Source of the DNA: JALZHR01 sp036389695
GTDB lineage: Bacteria > Acidobacteriota > Blastocatellia > Pyrinomonadales > Pyrinomonadaceae
Direction of reading: 5' to 3'
Length of the DNA: 22,636 bases
Assembly (NCBI GenBank): GCA_036389695.1
Contig: DASVWG010000501.1
Location: 1-22,636 of the forward strand
Below, piece after piece: positions 14,657 to 22,512 of the stretch. The notes below the pieces were generated by a model. That model ran no database searches, was not told where the DNA came from, and was given only the letters and a program-made list of their open reading frames with translations. Position numbers and translations under genes: made by a program. The number at the start of each line of letters is the position of its first letter. Positions within the stretch are counted from its first letter, which is position 1.

Positions 14657-14783
14657 GGGGCACGCCCGCGTGCCTGCCCAAAGCGTCCGCATGGACGCTA
14701 ATCAAGATTAATTACTGTAATCTTGATTTTAATTAAAACGCATATTCGCTCTCGCTCATTGGGCAGGCACGCGGGCGTGCCCC
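14657..14783. repeat. nested inverted repeat (24-nt perfect arms)
   Basis: Arms 14657-14680 (GGGGCACGCCCGCGTGCC...) and 14760-14783 are perfect inverted copies, 79 bp apart. Inside are two smaller hairpins: AGCGTCC-gcat-GGACGCT (14682-14699) and AATCAAGATTA/TAATCTTGATT (14700-14728). The arms are far more GC-rich than the loop. It has no ORF and no recognisable ends; a REP/MITE-like element is likely. It fills much of 14458-14874. Confidence 0.8.
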
Positions 14784-14803
14784 GACATGCCTTTCAACGA
14801 GTG

Positions 14804-14840
14804 AAAAACGCGGGAACAGATTATGCTCCCACGTTTTTTT
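14804..14840 (-). terminator. probable rho-independent terminator of the subtilase gene
   Basis: On the minus strand an interrupted stem (AACGTGGGAGCA with TGTTCCCGCGTT) runs into a T tract. It lies about 35 bp past the stop codon at 14875. The plus strand also ends in seven Ts, so it could work both ways. Confidence 0.65.
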
Positions 14841-14874
14841 GATTAAATTCTCTTTTAAAAATCAAAAGAGTTTT

Positions 14875-17514
14875 TTATTCCGGCGTCATACCATTCGTGT
14901 CGTCGCCGTAGACCATCACGCCGCGCGTTTGCGAATGCGTGCTGTCGCTCAACAATAAACCGTCACTCAACAATAAGCCGTCGCTCAACAATAAGCCGTC
15001 GCCTAAGACGCTGTTGTCGGGCATCGGAACATTGTTGTTATACAGATTGCTCGAAGGCATAAAGAGCGTGCCGCCTTTAAGCTGCGCCGTCGCATTGAAG
15101 CGCGCCGCGTCCGCAGTCATTGCCGTGTCGCTGAGCAGCAAGCCGTCGCTCAAAAGCAAACCGTCGCTTAATAACAAACCGTCGCTCAGCAGCAAGCCGT
15201 CGCTCAGCAGCAAGCCGTCTTTGACGATTATCCCGTCACTCAAAAGCAAGCCGTCGCTCAAAAGCAGCCCGTTACCGTAAACTTTCTGGTATTGGGAAAT
15301 AAGCTCCGTGCCGGTCATCAAGCCGTAATTTGTCGTCACGCCGCCCGCCCACTGAAAGCGCGTGCCGGCGATGGTCGAAGTGTGATTCGGCAGCATATTG
15401 CCCGAGGTCAGCATCGGCGTTCCGAGCGGCGTCGTGCTCGTCAAATCCTGACGGACGAGTTTTGCCACGCGAACCGCGCCTTCGACGTTCACCTCGCCCG
15501 CGCCCTGTTCGAGCGTATTGAATCCGGCAAGCGGCTGCGCCGTGTATTGCAGAATCATCTTGACCATATTCGGCGTCAGCTTCGGATTCATTTGCAGCAT
15601 CAGGGCGACCGTGCCGGAAACGACGGGCGTCGCCATCGACGTGCCCGACAGATACATCATTTTCCGTTTGTCGTCCGCGCCGTTAGTGATGGTCAGAGTC
15701 GGATTATCTACCACGAGCTCGCTGTCTTTGGCGCGCGCGCCGATAATCTTGTTGCCGGGCGCGACCAAATCCGGTTTGATAAGATGGTCGTAAATTTTGA
15801 CGCCGTTCGCGTCGGTGTAAGACGAGCGTGTCGGACCGCGCGAGCTGTAGGTCGCGATGCCGTCGTCGTCTCTCGCATCGGTGCCGAAAGTGTTGGCGGC
15901 GCCGACCGTGATAACCGACGGGTCGTTGCCGGGCGAGTGAATCGCGCCGTAAATTTTATTTCCCGAAGCATCTTTGCCGTTGTTACCGGCGGCGGCGACG
16001 ACGACCATCCCGGCAGCCGTTAAATTACGGACGGCGCGGCACAGCGGGTCGTTGCGCCAGGTTTCAATCGAAGGCGAGCCGAGACTCAAATTGACGACGC
16101 GGATGTTGTATTGCGTGCGGTTGGCTAAAAGCCAGTCCATCGCGCGAACCAGATTCGCCGTCGTGCCCGAGCCTTCTTCGTTCAAAACGCGGACGTTGAT
16201 GATTTTCGCGTTCGGCGCGATGCCGCGATAATTCGAAAGATAATTCCAATCGTTATTGTCGCCGGATTTGCCGATGCCGCCGGCGGCGAGCGTGGCGACG
16301 TGCGTGCCGTGTCCGAATTCATCTTCCGCCAGATGGTCGTCGCCGGAAAAATCGATTTTCTGGACGATTCGCTTCGCGCCGCTGTAATCGACGAACGAGC
16401 GATGGTCGTCGCGAACGCTCGAATCGACAATAGCGATGCCGACGCCTGTTCCGTCAAGCAGATTGCTCACGTTCGTCGGGAATATGGTGCTGAGCACCGA
16501 TGAATTCAGCAAATTGCGCACAAGGGACGCGCCGGTCGTCGTCTCGACGTGACCGAGAGAAGCGAATTTACGGTCGAGCGAGATGTGTTTCGCGCTCGAA
16601 ACGGCGGAAACTTCCTCGGCGACGCGCGCGGGCAATTCCAGAACCATCATATTCAGGCTCTCGGCGCGACCGGCAATCGACACGTTGTTGCGTTTTAAAA
16701 CCGCCTGCAATTCGGCGTTGTTAATGTCGTCGGATTGCAGGATGACCGTCACCGTCCTGTTCGGCTCGGAGCCGATGAGGGCGCGCAGGTCGGGAGAGAT
16801 TTTATCGCCGACAAAACCGTCGTTGCCGATGATTTCGCCCGCTTCGTCCAAATCGATTTTGCGAAGCTGTTTCCGCAAGCCGGAATCGGCGACGACTTCC
16901 AGCTTGTAATCGTCCGGCGTGCCGTTCGTCACGATTTGCAGCTTGCCGGCATCCATCGCCGCGCGAATCACGTCGGTAACCGCGAAACCGAACATCGGAT
17001 TGTTTTTCGAAAGCGTCGAAACGTCTTCGATAAACAAAATCGCGTTTGCCGTTTCGATTGCCTTTAAAGTGTTCTGCAAAAGCGCGACGGCTTCGCGCTC
17101 GTTTTGCGCGTCGTTTAAAAGCGTCGGCAAATCGAGCCGCAGAACCCGCTTTTGCTGTAGATTTTTCGGAGCCGTTCCGGTTCTCATCCAACCGGCAACC
17201 GACTCAACGACCGCGCGGCTTTTCGTCCGCGTTTTATCAACCAGAATCGTGCCGCCTTTCCCCTTCAGAGAAAATGCGGCTTTAACTTTTTCGATTTCGC
17301 TTTCGAGACCTTCTGTGGCGGGCGTCAATGTTCCCTGTTCAGCCAGAGAAGAAAGGTCTTCGACATATTTTGGAAAAATTTCGGATTTGCCGGAGCTTTT
17401 TTCCAAATTTTTCGCATCACTTTTGGGAGCTAACGTCTGCCCCTGCACGACCGGAGTCAGCAAAAGAGCCGAGATTAGCAGTGCTGAAAAAATGTCTGTG
17501 AATATTTTTTTCAT
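14875..17514 (-). CDS. secreted S8 (subtilisin) peptidase with degenerate ClpB-like AAA+ domain and GLLLSD repeats
   Basis: The protein has 879 residues from the ATG at 17514, chosen because AGAGG precedes it and a signal peptide follows (MKKIFTDIFSALLISALLLT, VVQGQT). An upstream in-frame ATG at 17604 lacks these. Order: residues ~65-235 read like a ClpB first AAA+ domain (KSRAVVESVAGWM, NLQQKRVLRLDLPTLL, ANAILFIEDVSTL, GKLQIVTNGTPDDYK, LRKIDLDE) but with no glycine-rich P-loop. Residues ~240-330 are a propeptide-like domain (NRTVTVILQSDD...). Residues ~350-680 are the subtilase, with D364 (IAIVDSS), H402 (FGHGTHVA), N511 (AAAGNNG) and S626 (SGTSMATP), all present. The C-terminus carries two blocks of GLLLSD hexapeptides (749-796 and 840-857). 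It is likely an exported, active protease whose N-terminal domain is a non-ATPase remnant. Confidence 0.9.
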   Translation of the reverse strand: MKKIFTDIFSALLISALLLTPVVQGQTLAPKSDAKNLEKSSGKSEIFPKYVEDLSSLAEQGTLTPATEGLESEIEKVKAAFSLKGKGGTILVDKTRTKSRAVVESVAGWMRTGTAPKNLQQKRVLRLDLPTLLNDAQNEREAVALLQNTLKAIETANAILFIEDVSTLSKNNPMFGFAVTDVIRAAMDAGKLQIVTNGTPDDYKLEVVADSGLRKQLRKIDLDEAGEIIGNDGFVGDKISPDLRALIGSEPNRTVTVILQSDDINNAELQAVLKRNNVSIAGRAESLNMMVLELPARVAEEVSAVSSAKHISLDRKFASLGHVETTTGASLVRNLLNSSVLSTIFPTNVSNLLDGTGVGIAIVDSSVRDDHRSFVDYSGAKRIVQKIDFSGDDHLAEDEFGHGTHVATLAAGGIGKSGDNNDWNYLSNYRGIAPNAKIINVRVLNEEGSGTTANLVRAMDWLLANRTQYNIRVVNLSLGSPSIETWRNDPLCRAVRNLTAAGMVVVAAAGNNGKDASGNKIYGAIHSPGNDPSVITVGAANTFGTDARDDDGIATYSSRGPTRSSYTDANGVKIYDHLIKPDLVAPGNKIIGARAKDSELVVDNPTLTITNGADDKRKMMYLSGTSMATPVVSGTVALMLQMNPKLTPNMVKMILQYTAQPLAGFNTLEQGAGEVNVEGAVRVAKLVRQDLTSTTPLGTPMLTSGNMLPNHTSTIAGTRFQWAGGVTTNYGLMTGTELISQYQKVYGNGLLLSDGLLLSDGIIVKDGLLLSDGLLLSDGLLLSDGLLLSDGLLLSDTAMTADAARFNATAQLKGGTLFMPSSNLYNNNVPMPDNSVLGDGLLLSDGLLLSDGLLLSDSTHSQTRGVMVYGDDTNGMTPE
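14944..15270 (-). repeat. hexapeptide GLLLSD repeat-coding blocks of the subtilase
   Basis: The block at 15270-15127 codes eight hexapeptides (seven GLLLSD and one GIIVKD); the block at 14997-14944 codes three more. They are separated by ~43 non-repeat residues. The 18-bp DNA units differ in leucine codons (TTA, TTG, CTG, CTT) and in Gly/Ser/Asp third positions while the peptide is unchanged, so the protein sequence is what is kept. Confidence 0.9.
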
Positions 17515-17625
17515 TCGTTTTCCTCTATTCGTTTCACCCTGCAAAATACAATATTTCGCGCCCTTCTTTTGGCAACGCCCGTGCCACGCGCGAATATTTA
17601 TCATTAACCAGTAAAAATCAAGGTT

Positions 17626-17654
17626 TTAATATAAAAACGAAAAAAAGCGGTCAA
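17626..17654 (-). promoter_or_regulatory. possible sigma70-type promoter for the subtilase gene
   Basis: On the minus strand TTGACC (17654-17649), 17 bp, then TATTAA (17631-17626), about 110 bp upstream of the ATG. The -35 is good and the -10 moderate. Confidence 0.45.
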
Positions 17655-17671
17655 CGATGAAAAGCTCGATT

Positions 17672-17706
17672 CGGTCAATTTGAACGACTTTTTCTCAAAT
17701 TGACCG
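17672..17706. promoter_or_regulatory. 12-bp perfect inverted repeat upstream of the subtilase promoter
   Basis: CGGTCAATTTGA (17672-17683) and TCAAATTGACCG (17695-17706) are perfect inverted copies with an 11-bp centre. It lies just upstream of the proposed -35 and one base before the left transposase-flanking hairpin. It could be an operator or part of the mobile element's left end. Confidence 0.45.
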
Positions 17707-17707
17707 C

Positions 17708-17820
17708 CAGAAACGCGACAGTCATGGAGCGTGTCCAGGTCTGGCTACGAGACGCGCTGATTGAAATTCATCTGTCCAGTAATCAAGATTGAAACACGCT
17801 CCATGACTGTCGCGTTTCTG
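17708..17820. repeat. left long hairpin flanking the transposase gene
   Basis: A perfect 27-nt inverted repeat has arms 17708-17734 (CAGAAACGCGACAGTCATGG...) and 17794-17820, with a 59-bp loop. The same sequence, with one compensated change (GTC to GTG), forms the hairpin at 18396-18488 on the other side of the transposase. The rest of 17605-17843 holds only the subtilase promoter and the inverted repeat at 17672. Confidence 0.9.
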
Positions 17821-17843
17821 CATTTTGGTGCTATATTTCGATT

Positions 17844-18374
17844 ATGTTCAAAGAAAATGATGAATGGGACGATAATATCTTTCCTTTAGCATATCTCATT
17901 ACAATTCGAACTTATGGCAGATGGCTGCACGGCGACGAGAGAAATTCAGTTGATATTCACGGCAGAAATATCTATGGAACACCAGACCTCATTGCCAACA
18001 AAAATTTAGAAACGCTGATGCGGAAAAACATGCAGCAGCGGAGCGTTATTCTTAATAAAGAACAGAGAAATATTGTCGAAGAAGCGATAAAGGAAGTTTG
18101 TAGGCATCGTAGATACGATTTACAAGCTGTAAATGTGCGAAGCAATCATCTACATGCCGTCGTTTCCGCACAGATTAAACCGGAAATAATTGCTGATGCC
18201 TTTAAAAAATATGCCACACGAAAGCTCCGCGAGGAAAATTTAATATCTAAAGAAATCAGCGTCTGGTCACGCGGCAGAAGTCGCCGTTATTTATGGAAAC
18301 CGCGTCACGTTGCACTGGCAATCGAATATGTTCTTAACGAGCAGGACGACGTTCCATTCGAGATTGACGAATAA
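17844..18374 (+). CDS. Y1 (IS200/REP-associated type) tyrosine transposase
   Basis: The protein has 176 residues. The single-strand HUH transposase motif is S-N-H102-L-H104-A-V-V, with the candidate catalytic tyrosine Y162 in AIEYVLNEQ, preceded by the conserved W-S-R-G and LWKP region (141-153). The N-terminus AYLITIRTYGRWLHG is the first strand of the Y1 fold. Such proteins make and rejoin single-strand nicks at hairpins; REP-associated members are usually single copy and mobilise REP hairpins rather than a full IS. No TnpB or IS605 partner is present. The ATG at 17844 has no clear Shine-Dalgarno. Codon use is A/T-rich compared with neighbours. The gene sits between two matching hairpins. 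Confidence 0.85.
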   Translation: MFKENDEWDDNIFPLAYLITIRTYGRWLHGDERNSVDIHGRNIYGTPDLIANKNLETLMRKNMQQRSVILNKEQRNIVEEAIKEVCRHRRYDLQAVNVRSNHLHAVVSAQIKPEIIADAFKKYATRKLREENLISKEISVWSRGRSRRYLWKPRHVALAIEYVLNEQDDVPFEIDE

Positions 18375-18395
18375 GGTAGAAACGCACAACTTCTT

Positions 18396-18488
18396 AGGCA
18401 GAAACGCGACAGTGATGGAGCGTGTTAAAGTTAAGCTTATCGAATTGCGAAACTTGTAACACGCTCCATCACTGTCGCGTTTCTGCCT
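18396..18488. repeat. right long hairpin flanking the transposase gene
   Basis: A perfect 32-nt inverted repeat has arms 18396-18427 (AGGCAGAAACGCGACAGTGA...) and 18457-18488, with a 29-bp loop. It ends 4 bp beyond the S9 peptidase stop and could also end that transcript. A fragment GGTAGAAACGC at 18375-18385 looks like a partial extra copy preceded by GTAG. Confidence 0.9.
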
Positions 18489-18492
18489 GTAT

Positions 18493-20622
18493 TTATTTTG
18501 TAATTCCGACCTGATTCAAAGCGTAAGCGTAGTCAAAAGCTATCTCTTTCAAACGGTCGAATCTGCCGCTTGAGCCGCCGTGTCCGGCGCCCATATTGGT
18601 TTTGAGCAGGACGATATTGTCGTCGGTTTTCACGGCGCGCAGTTTTGCCGCGTATTTCGCGGCTTCCCAATACATCACCTGGCTGTCGTAGAGCGACGTC
18701 TCGATGAGCATATTCGGGTAATTCTGCGCTTTCAGATTGTCGTAGGGCGAATATTTCATCATATAATCGAAGGCTTCCTTTTCGTTCGGATTGCCCCATT
18801 CAATCCATTCGCCGGTCGTCAGAGGCAGAGATTCGTCGAGCATCGTGTTCATCACATCGACAAACGGAACCTGCACGATTGCCGCCTTGAAAGTTTCCGG
18901 CGACATATTCACCACCGCGCCCATTAAAAGCCCGCCCGCGCTGCCGCCTTGAATCACCAGACGGTCGCTCGACGTATATTTATTGGCAATCAGCCATTTC
19001 GCCGAATCGATGAAATCGTGAAACGTGTTGAGCTTTTTCATCATCCGACCTTCCTGACGCCATTTTTCGCCGAGCTCCGAGCCGCCGCGAATGTGCGCGA
19101 TGGCGTAAATCATTCCTCTATCGACCAGACTTATACGATTGGTCGAAAAGCCCGGCGTCATCGAAATTCCGTATGAGCCGTAAGCGTAGAGCAGCATCGG
19201 CGCTTTGCCGTCGAGCTTCGTGCCTTTTTTCATCATCACGGAAATCGGGACTTTCACGCCGTCGCGCGCCGTCGCCCAGACGCGCGTCGTTTCGTATTTC
19301 GTTTTGTCGTAGCCGCTCGGAATTTCCTGCTGTTTGAGAATCTCGCTCCGGCGCGTTTTGAAATCGTATTCGTAAGTCGAGTTCGGCGTAATCATCGAAG
19401 CGTAGGTGTAACGAATGACGGGCGTGTCGAATTCGGGATTAACCCACATACTCATCGTGTAGACGCTCTCCGGCGTCGCGATGCGCCGCGGCGCGCGCTT
19501 CGTTTTCAAATCCAGAACCTTCAAATATTCCAGCCCGTTTTCGAGTTCCGAAACGACGGCGTAATCTTTGAAAAAATCGACGCCGTCGATTTTTATCGCC
19601 GCGTTGTGCGGAATAAATTCCTTCCAGTTTTTCTCGCCCGCGTCGGCGACCGGCGCGCGCACGACGCGAAAGTTTTCGGCGTTTTTGTTGGTCGTGATGT
19701 AAAACTCGCCGTTGTAATGCGTCGCCGAATATTCGTGTCCTTTTTCGCGCGGCAGAATCGTTTTCCATTCGCCCGTCGGCGTATCCGACGGCAGATAACG
19801 AAATTCGCGCATCGTCGCCGCGTAAGATTGCAGCATCAGCATCTTTTTATCGCGCGTCCGGCTGACCATGAAAAAGAAAAGCTCGTCCTTTTCTTCGGCA
19901 ATCAAATCGTTTTTTTCCGTGCCGACCGCGTGCCGCCAGAATTTATCGGAGCGCTTCGTCTCTTCGTCCTCGGTGACGAGGAAAATCGTCTGGTTGTCGG
20001 TCGCCCACGCGACGCTCGTCACGCGCTCGATTTTTTCGGGCAGCATTTTTCCCGTCCGCAAATCTTTAAATTGCAGAGTGTATTGCCGGAAGCCGGTCGT
20101 GTCGGTCGAAAAGGCGAGAATATTGCCGTCGTCGCTGACGTCAAAATCGCCGATGGCAAAATATTTAAAGCCTTTCGCCAGCTCGTTCTGGTCGAGCAGA
20201 ACCTCGGCGTCTTTGCCGTCTTTCGTCCGGCTGCGCAGATAAACCGGATACTGTTTGCCTTCTTCGGTGCGGTTAAAATACCAGTAATCGCCGAGCTTAT
20301 ACGGGACGCTCGTATCGTCCTGCTTGATGCGACCGAGCATTTCCTTATAAAGATTGTCGATAAACGGCTGGTGCGGCTTCATAAAGCTCTCGGTATAAGC
20401 GTTTTCGGCTTCGAGATACTTCATAATCTCCGGATTTTTCTTGTCGTTTCTGTCGCGCAGCCACGCGTAATCGTCGACAATCTCATAGCCGTGAATCTTC
20501 AGGACTTTCGGTTCTTTTTTTGCCACAGGTGGTTTCATATCAGTCTGGGCGACCAGCGCAGCGCTGCCGCCAGAAATAATTATGCCCGTTAAAACGGCAA
20601 ATACAAAAAGCGCGTTTTTCAT
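18493..20622 (-). CDS. secreted S9 prolyl oligopeptidase-family protein (oligopeptidase B-like)
   Basis: The protein has 709 residues. The signal peptide MKNALFVFAVLTGIIISGGS... ends near LVAQ, and GGGAG lies upstream of the ATG. An N-terminal propeller domain (~35-430) begins PPVAKKEPKVLKIHGYEIVDDYAWLRDR, the hallmark opening of the S9A/oligopeptidase B family. The C-terminal hydrolase carries S561 (IQGGSAGGLL), D646 (SLYDSQVMYWE) and H681 (NMGAGHGGSSGRF), a complete triad. It cleaves short peptides, in oligopeptidase B after basic residues; specificity here is inferred. Export fits extracellular peptide use together with the subtilase. The right transposase hairpin touches its 3' end. Confidence 0.93.
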   Translation of the reverse strand: MKNALFVFAVLTGIIISGGSAALVAQTDMKPPVAKKEPKVLKIHGYEIVDDYAWLRDRNDKKNPEIMKYLEAENAYTESFMKPHQPFIDNLYKEMLGRIKQDDTSVPYKLGDYWYFNRTEEGKQYPVYLRSRTKDGKDAEVLLDQNELAKGFKYFAIGDFDVSDDGNILAFSTDTTGFRQYTLQFKDLRTGKMLPEKIERVTSVAWATDNQTIFLVTEDEETKRSDKFWRHAVGTEKNDLIAEEKDELFFFMVSRTRDKKMLMLQSYAATMREFRYLPSDTPTGEWKTILPREKGHEYSATHYNGEFYITTNKNAENFRVVRAPVADAGEKNWKEFIPHNAAIKIDGVDFFKDYAVVSELENGLEYLKVLDLKTKRAPRRIATPESVYTMSMWVNPEFDTPVIRYTYASMITPNSTYEYDFKTRRSEILKQQEIPSGYDKTKYETTRVWATARDGVKVPISVMMKKGTKLDGKAPMLLYAYGSYGISMTPGFSTNRISLVDRGMIYAIAHIRGGSELGEKWRQEGRMMKKLNTFHDFIDSAKWLIANKYTSSDRLVIQGGSAGGLLMGAVVNMSPETFKAAIVQVPFVDVMNTMLDESLPLTTGEWIEWGNPNEKEAFDYMMKYSPYDNLKAQNYPNMLIETSLYDSQVMYWEAAKYAAKLRAVKTDDNIVLLKTNMGAGHGGSSGRFDRLKEIAFDYAYALNQVGITK

Positions 20623-20964
20623 TTTTTTTTAGACTCCCAATCAGATTTTTTCGCCGGAAGAAATCATTTGACGTTCTGACATATTTTAATGAAATTTACT
20701 TCGCCGTAAAACCGTCGTTGGATTCAATTGGAAATTATTCGCCAATCGAAATTACCTGATTATGCTGTGAATGTTTTTGATTAGGAGAGTTTGCGATTTG
20801 ACCGTCGATTAAGACTTTTTCTTTAACTACTGCGGCTTTCTTTATAAAATTTAATAATCTCGTCCTTCTCTTTTATTAATGTTCGGGCAAATAAAACCGG
20901 ACGTCAAAGAAAGCGAATACTTTTATTTGTGGGCTTCCTGAATTGGACTTTCGACTTTTCAATA
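20623..20964. other. intergenic region without a recognised gene
   Basis: This 342-bp A/T-rich stretch lies between the S9 peptidase start and the desaturase stop. It must carry the peptidase promoter, but I see no strong -35/-10 pair (a weak TTTTAC/TAAAAT on the minus strand near 20690-20720 is the best). No repeats of the kinds found elsewhere are visible. Confidence 0.5.
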
Positions 20965-21810
20965 TCAAATTTTATTCGCCGCTTTAAGTTGAAAGACGTG
21001 AACTTTCTTCGCCAGACCGATTTTTTCCAAAAAGTTTATTTGAACCCAGTTGACATCGAATTCATACCACGCCAGACCGTGTTTTGCCGAACGCGGATTT
21101 GCGTGATGATTATTGTGCCAGCCTTCGCCGAAGGTCACGGCGGCAATCAAACCGTTGTTGCGCGAATCGTCGCGGGTTTCAAAACGCCGCGTGCCCCACA
21201 GATGCGTCGCCGAATTGACCAGCCAGGTCGAGTGCCAGCCGATGACCTGCCGCAGAAAAATTCCCCACAGAACCATCGACCAGCCGCCGACGGCAAATAA
21301 AATAATCGCGGCGATGACCGGCGTAAAGTAATAGTATTTATTAAAAAATACGTGAACTTTATCCTTCTTTAAATCCGGCGAGTAACGCTGTTCGGTGGCT
21401 TCGTCGTGGTCCTGCGCCTTGCCCTTTAAAATCCAGCCGATATGCGACCAGAAAGTTCCGTCGCGCGGGCTGTGCGGGTCTTGCTCGGTTTCGGTAAAGG
21501 CGTGATGAATGCGGTGCGTCGTGACCCAGGTTATCGCGCCGCCCTGCAGCCCGAGCGTGCCGCAAACGGTTAAAATATATTCCAGCCATTTCGGAGTCTT
21601 AAACCCGCCGTGCGTTAAAAGCCGGTGATAACCCATGCCGATTCCCCAGCTTCCGGCGACCCACCAGGTAACTGCGGCGGCAATTAAATTCTGCCAGCTA
21701 AACGTGAATAAAGCCCAGACCGCCAGAATGTGAAATAAAACCACTACGGCTCCCGTGACCCATTGAATTTGTTTTGATTTTGAGCCTTGCGACTCGATTA
21801 CGTTTTGCAC
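20965..21810 (-). CDS. membrane acyl-CoA/fatty-acid desaturase (delta-9 type)
   Basis: The protein has 281 residues. AAGGAG lies 7 nt before the ATG at 21810. All three histidine boxes are present: HRLLTH (62-67), HRIHH (99-103) and HNNHH (232-236), plus the NSATHLWG histidine (203) that the stearoyl-CoA desaturase class uses as an extra metal ligand. Four hydrophobic segments (about 15-37, 42-60, 76-95, 160-195) fit an integral membrane di-iron enzyme. It would insert a cis double bond into membrane acyl chains, often for cold adaptation. Single gene; possible -10 TATACT at 21885-21880 on the minus strand. Confidence 0.94.
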   Translation of the reverse strand: MQNVIESQGSKSKQIQWVTGAVVVLFHILAVWALFTFSWQNLIAAAVTWWVAGSWGIGMGYHRLLTHGGFKTPKWLEYILTVCGTLGLQGGAITWVTTHRIHHAFTETEQDPHSPRDGTFWSHIGWILKGKAQDHDEATEQRYSPDLKKDKVHVFFNKYYYFTPVIAAIILFAVGGWSMVLWGIFLRQVIGWHSTWLVNSATHLWGTRRFETRDDSRNNGLIAAVTFGEGWHNNHHANPRSAKHGLAWYEFDVNWVQINFLEKIGLAKKVHVFQLKAANKI

Positions 21811-22252
21811 TGTTGACTCCTTAAAATAATTGCCGGAAATAAAACTATAAATCTTTTAGTTTCTTATTATTTAGATGCTAGTATAACGGTTGGCGGGCAA
21901 TCCGGTTGTAAGAGTTTTGTAATAGGTCTTCCGCGTATGTTTTTCTCTCGCCGCCCGCCGCCGAAAAGCGTTTTTAATTTCGCGCGGGAAATTACCGTTC
22001 TCCTTTGTTGACGAGCACTTAGCGATTATATGTGCGGCACCGCACAGATAAATGTTTCCGTTTGAGTTAGCTTTTTATATTGAATGCAAATTTGAGTGCT
22101 TGACGGTAATGAACCGAATTTCTCCTGTCTGCTGTTTTGATTCAAGAGTGCAACAATATTTGGGTGTTCTGACCACAAGGGACGAGTTTGCAAGATAACT
22201 TGTCCTTATTTTTTCATTCTTTTTGGTCTGAGCGAGCTTAAAGAGCGGTGAT
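21811..22252. other. intergenic region with a short palindrome, no recognised gene
   Basis: The region holds the desaturase promoter side (TATACT at 21885-21880, minus) and a 16-bp dyad TGTGCGG-CA-CCGCACA at 22031-22046 that could bind a dimeric regulator. A weak stem (AAGGGACGAG with CTTGTCCTT, about 22178-22207) runs into a T-rich tract and might be a terminator. Only very short ORFs (for example 23 codons from 21937) occur, and I do not call them. Confidence 0.4.
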
Positions 22253-22378
22253 ATGAAAATAATTTCATTTTTGTCCTATTACTTAAAACTGCGTCTGCGC
22301 GTCTCGCTCGGCTTTCACATCACGGCTAATCCGGTGGATTTGAAATGGCGATGGAAATATTGGAAGTATAGATATTAA
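22253..22378 (+). CDS. possible small basic protein (41 aa)
   Basis: An ORF of 41 codons starts with ATG at 22253, preceded by a GAGCGG sequence about 5 nt upstream. It reads MKIISFLSYYLKLRLRVSLG, then FHITANPVDLK and an aromatic, basic tail WRWKYWKYRY. Its middle codons have G/C third positions like the neighbouring genes, which the surrounding DNA lacks. It has no recognisable family. It could be a small membrane-associated protein, the tail of a lost gene, or chance. It precedes the radical SAM-like gene by 134 bp. Confidence 0.35.
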   Translation: MKIISFLSYYLKLRLRVSLGFHITANPVDLKWRWKYWKYRY

Positions 22379-22512
22379 AACCTGCACGCTCATCATTTGG
22401 AAAAATAACAATTATCGGATAAAAATGATTGTGTTGATTTCGAGCGCTTGAATAAACAATTTTTTGACAATCCTCCAAAAGCTTACAGATTGATACAGTT
22501 TAGGATAAAGCT

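Noticed and set aside
17844..18374. Complete IS200/IS605 insertion sequence
   Set aside because: There is no TnpB gene, and the flanking hairpins are repeated palindromes on both sides rather than the distinct left and right ends of an IS200 element. A REP-associated transposase unit fits better.
19606..20592. Plus-strand ORF of 328 codons opposite the S9 peptidase
   Set aside because: Antisense to a peptidase with a complete catalytic triad; no domain and no ribosome site.
21937..22011. 23-codon ORF beginning MFFSRRPPPKS
   Set aside because: No ribosome site, no conservation evidence, and too short to call.
22031..22046. Palindrome TGTGCGG-CA-CCGCACA as a specific operator
   Set aside because: It is a good dyad but matches no regulator I can name, and no promoter is clear next to it. 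Only noted in the intergenic entry.
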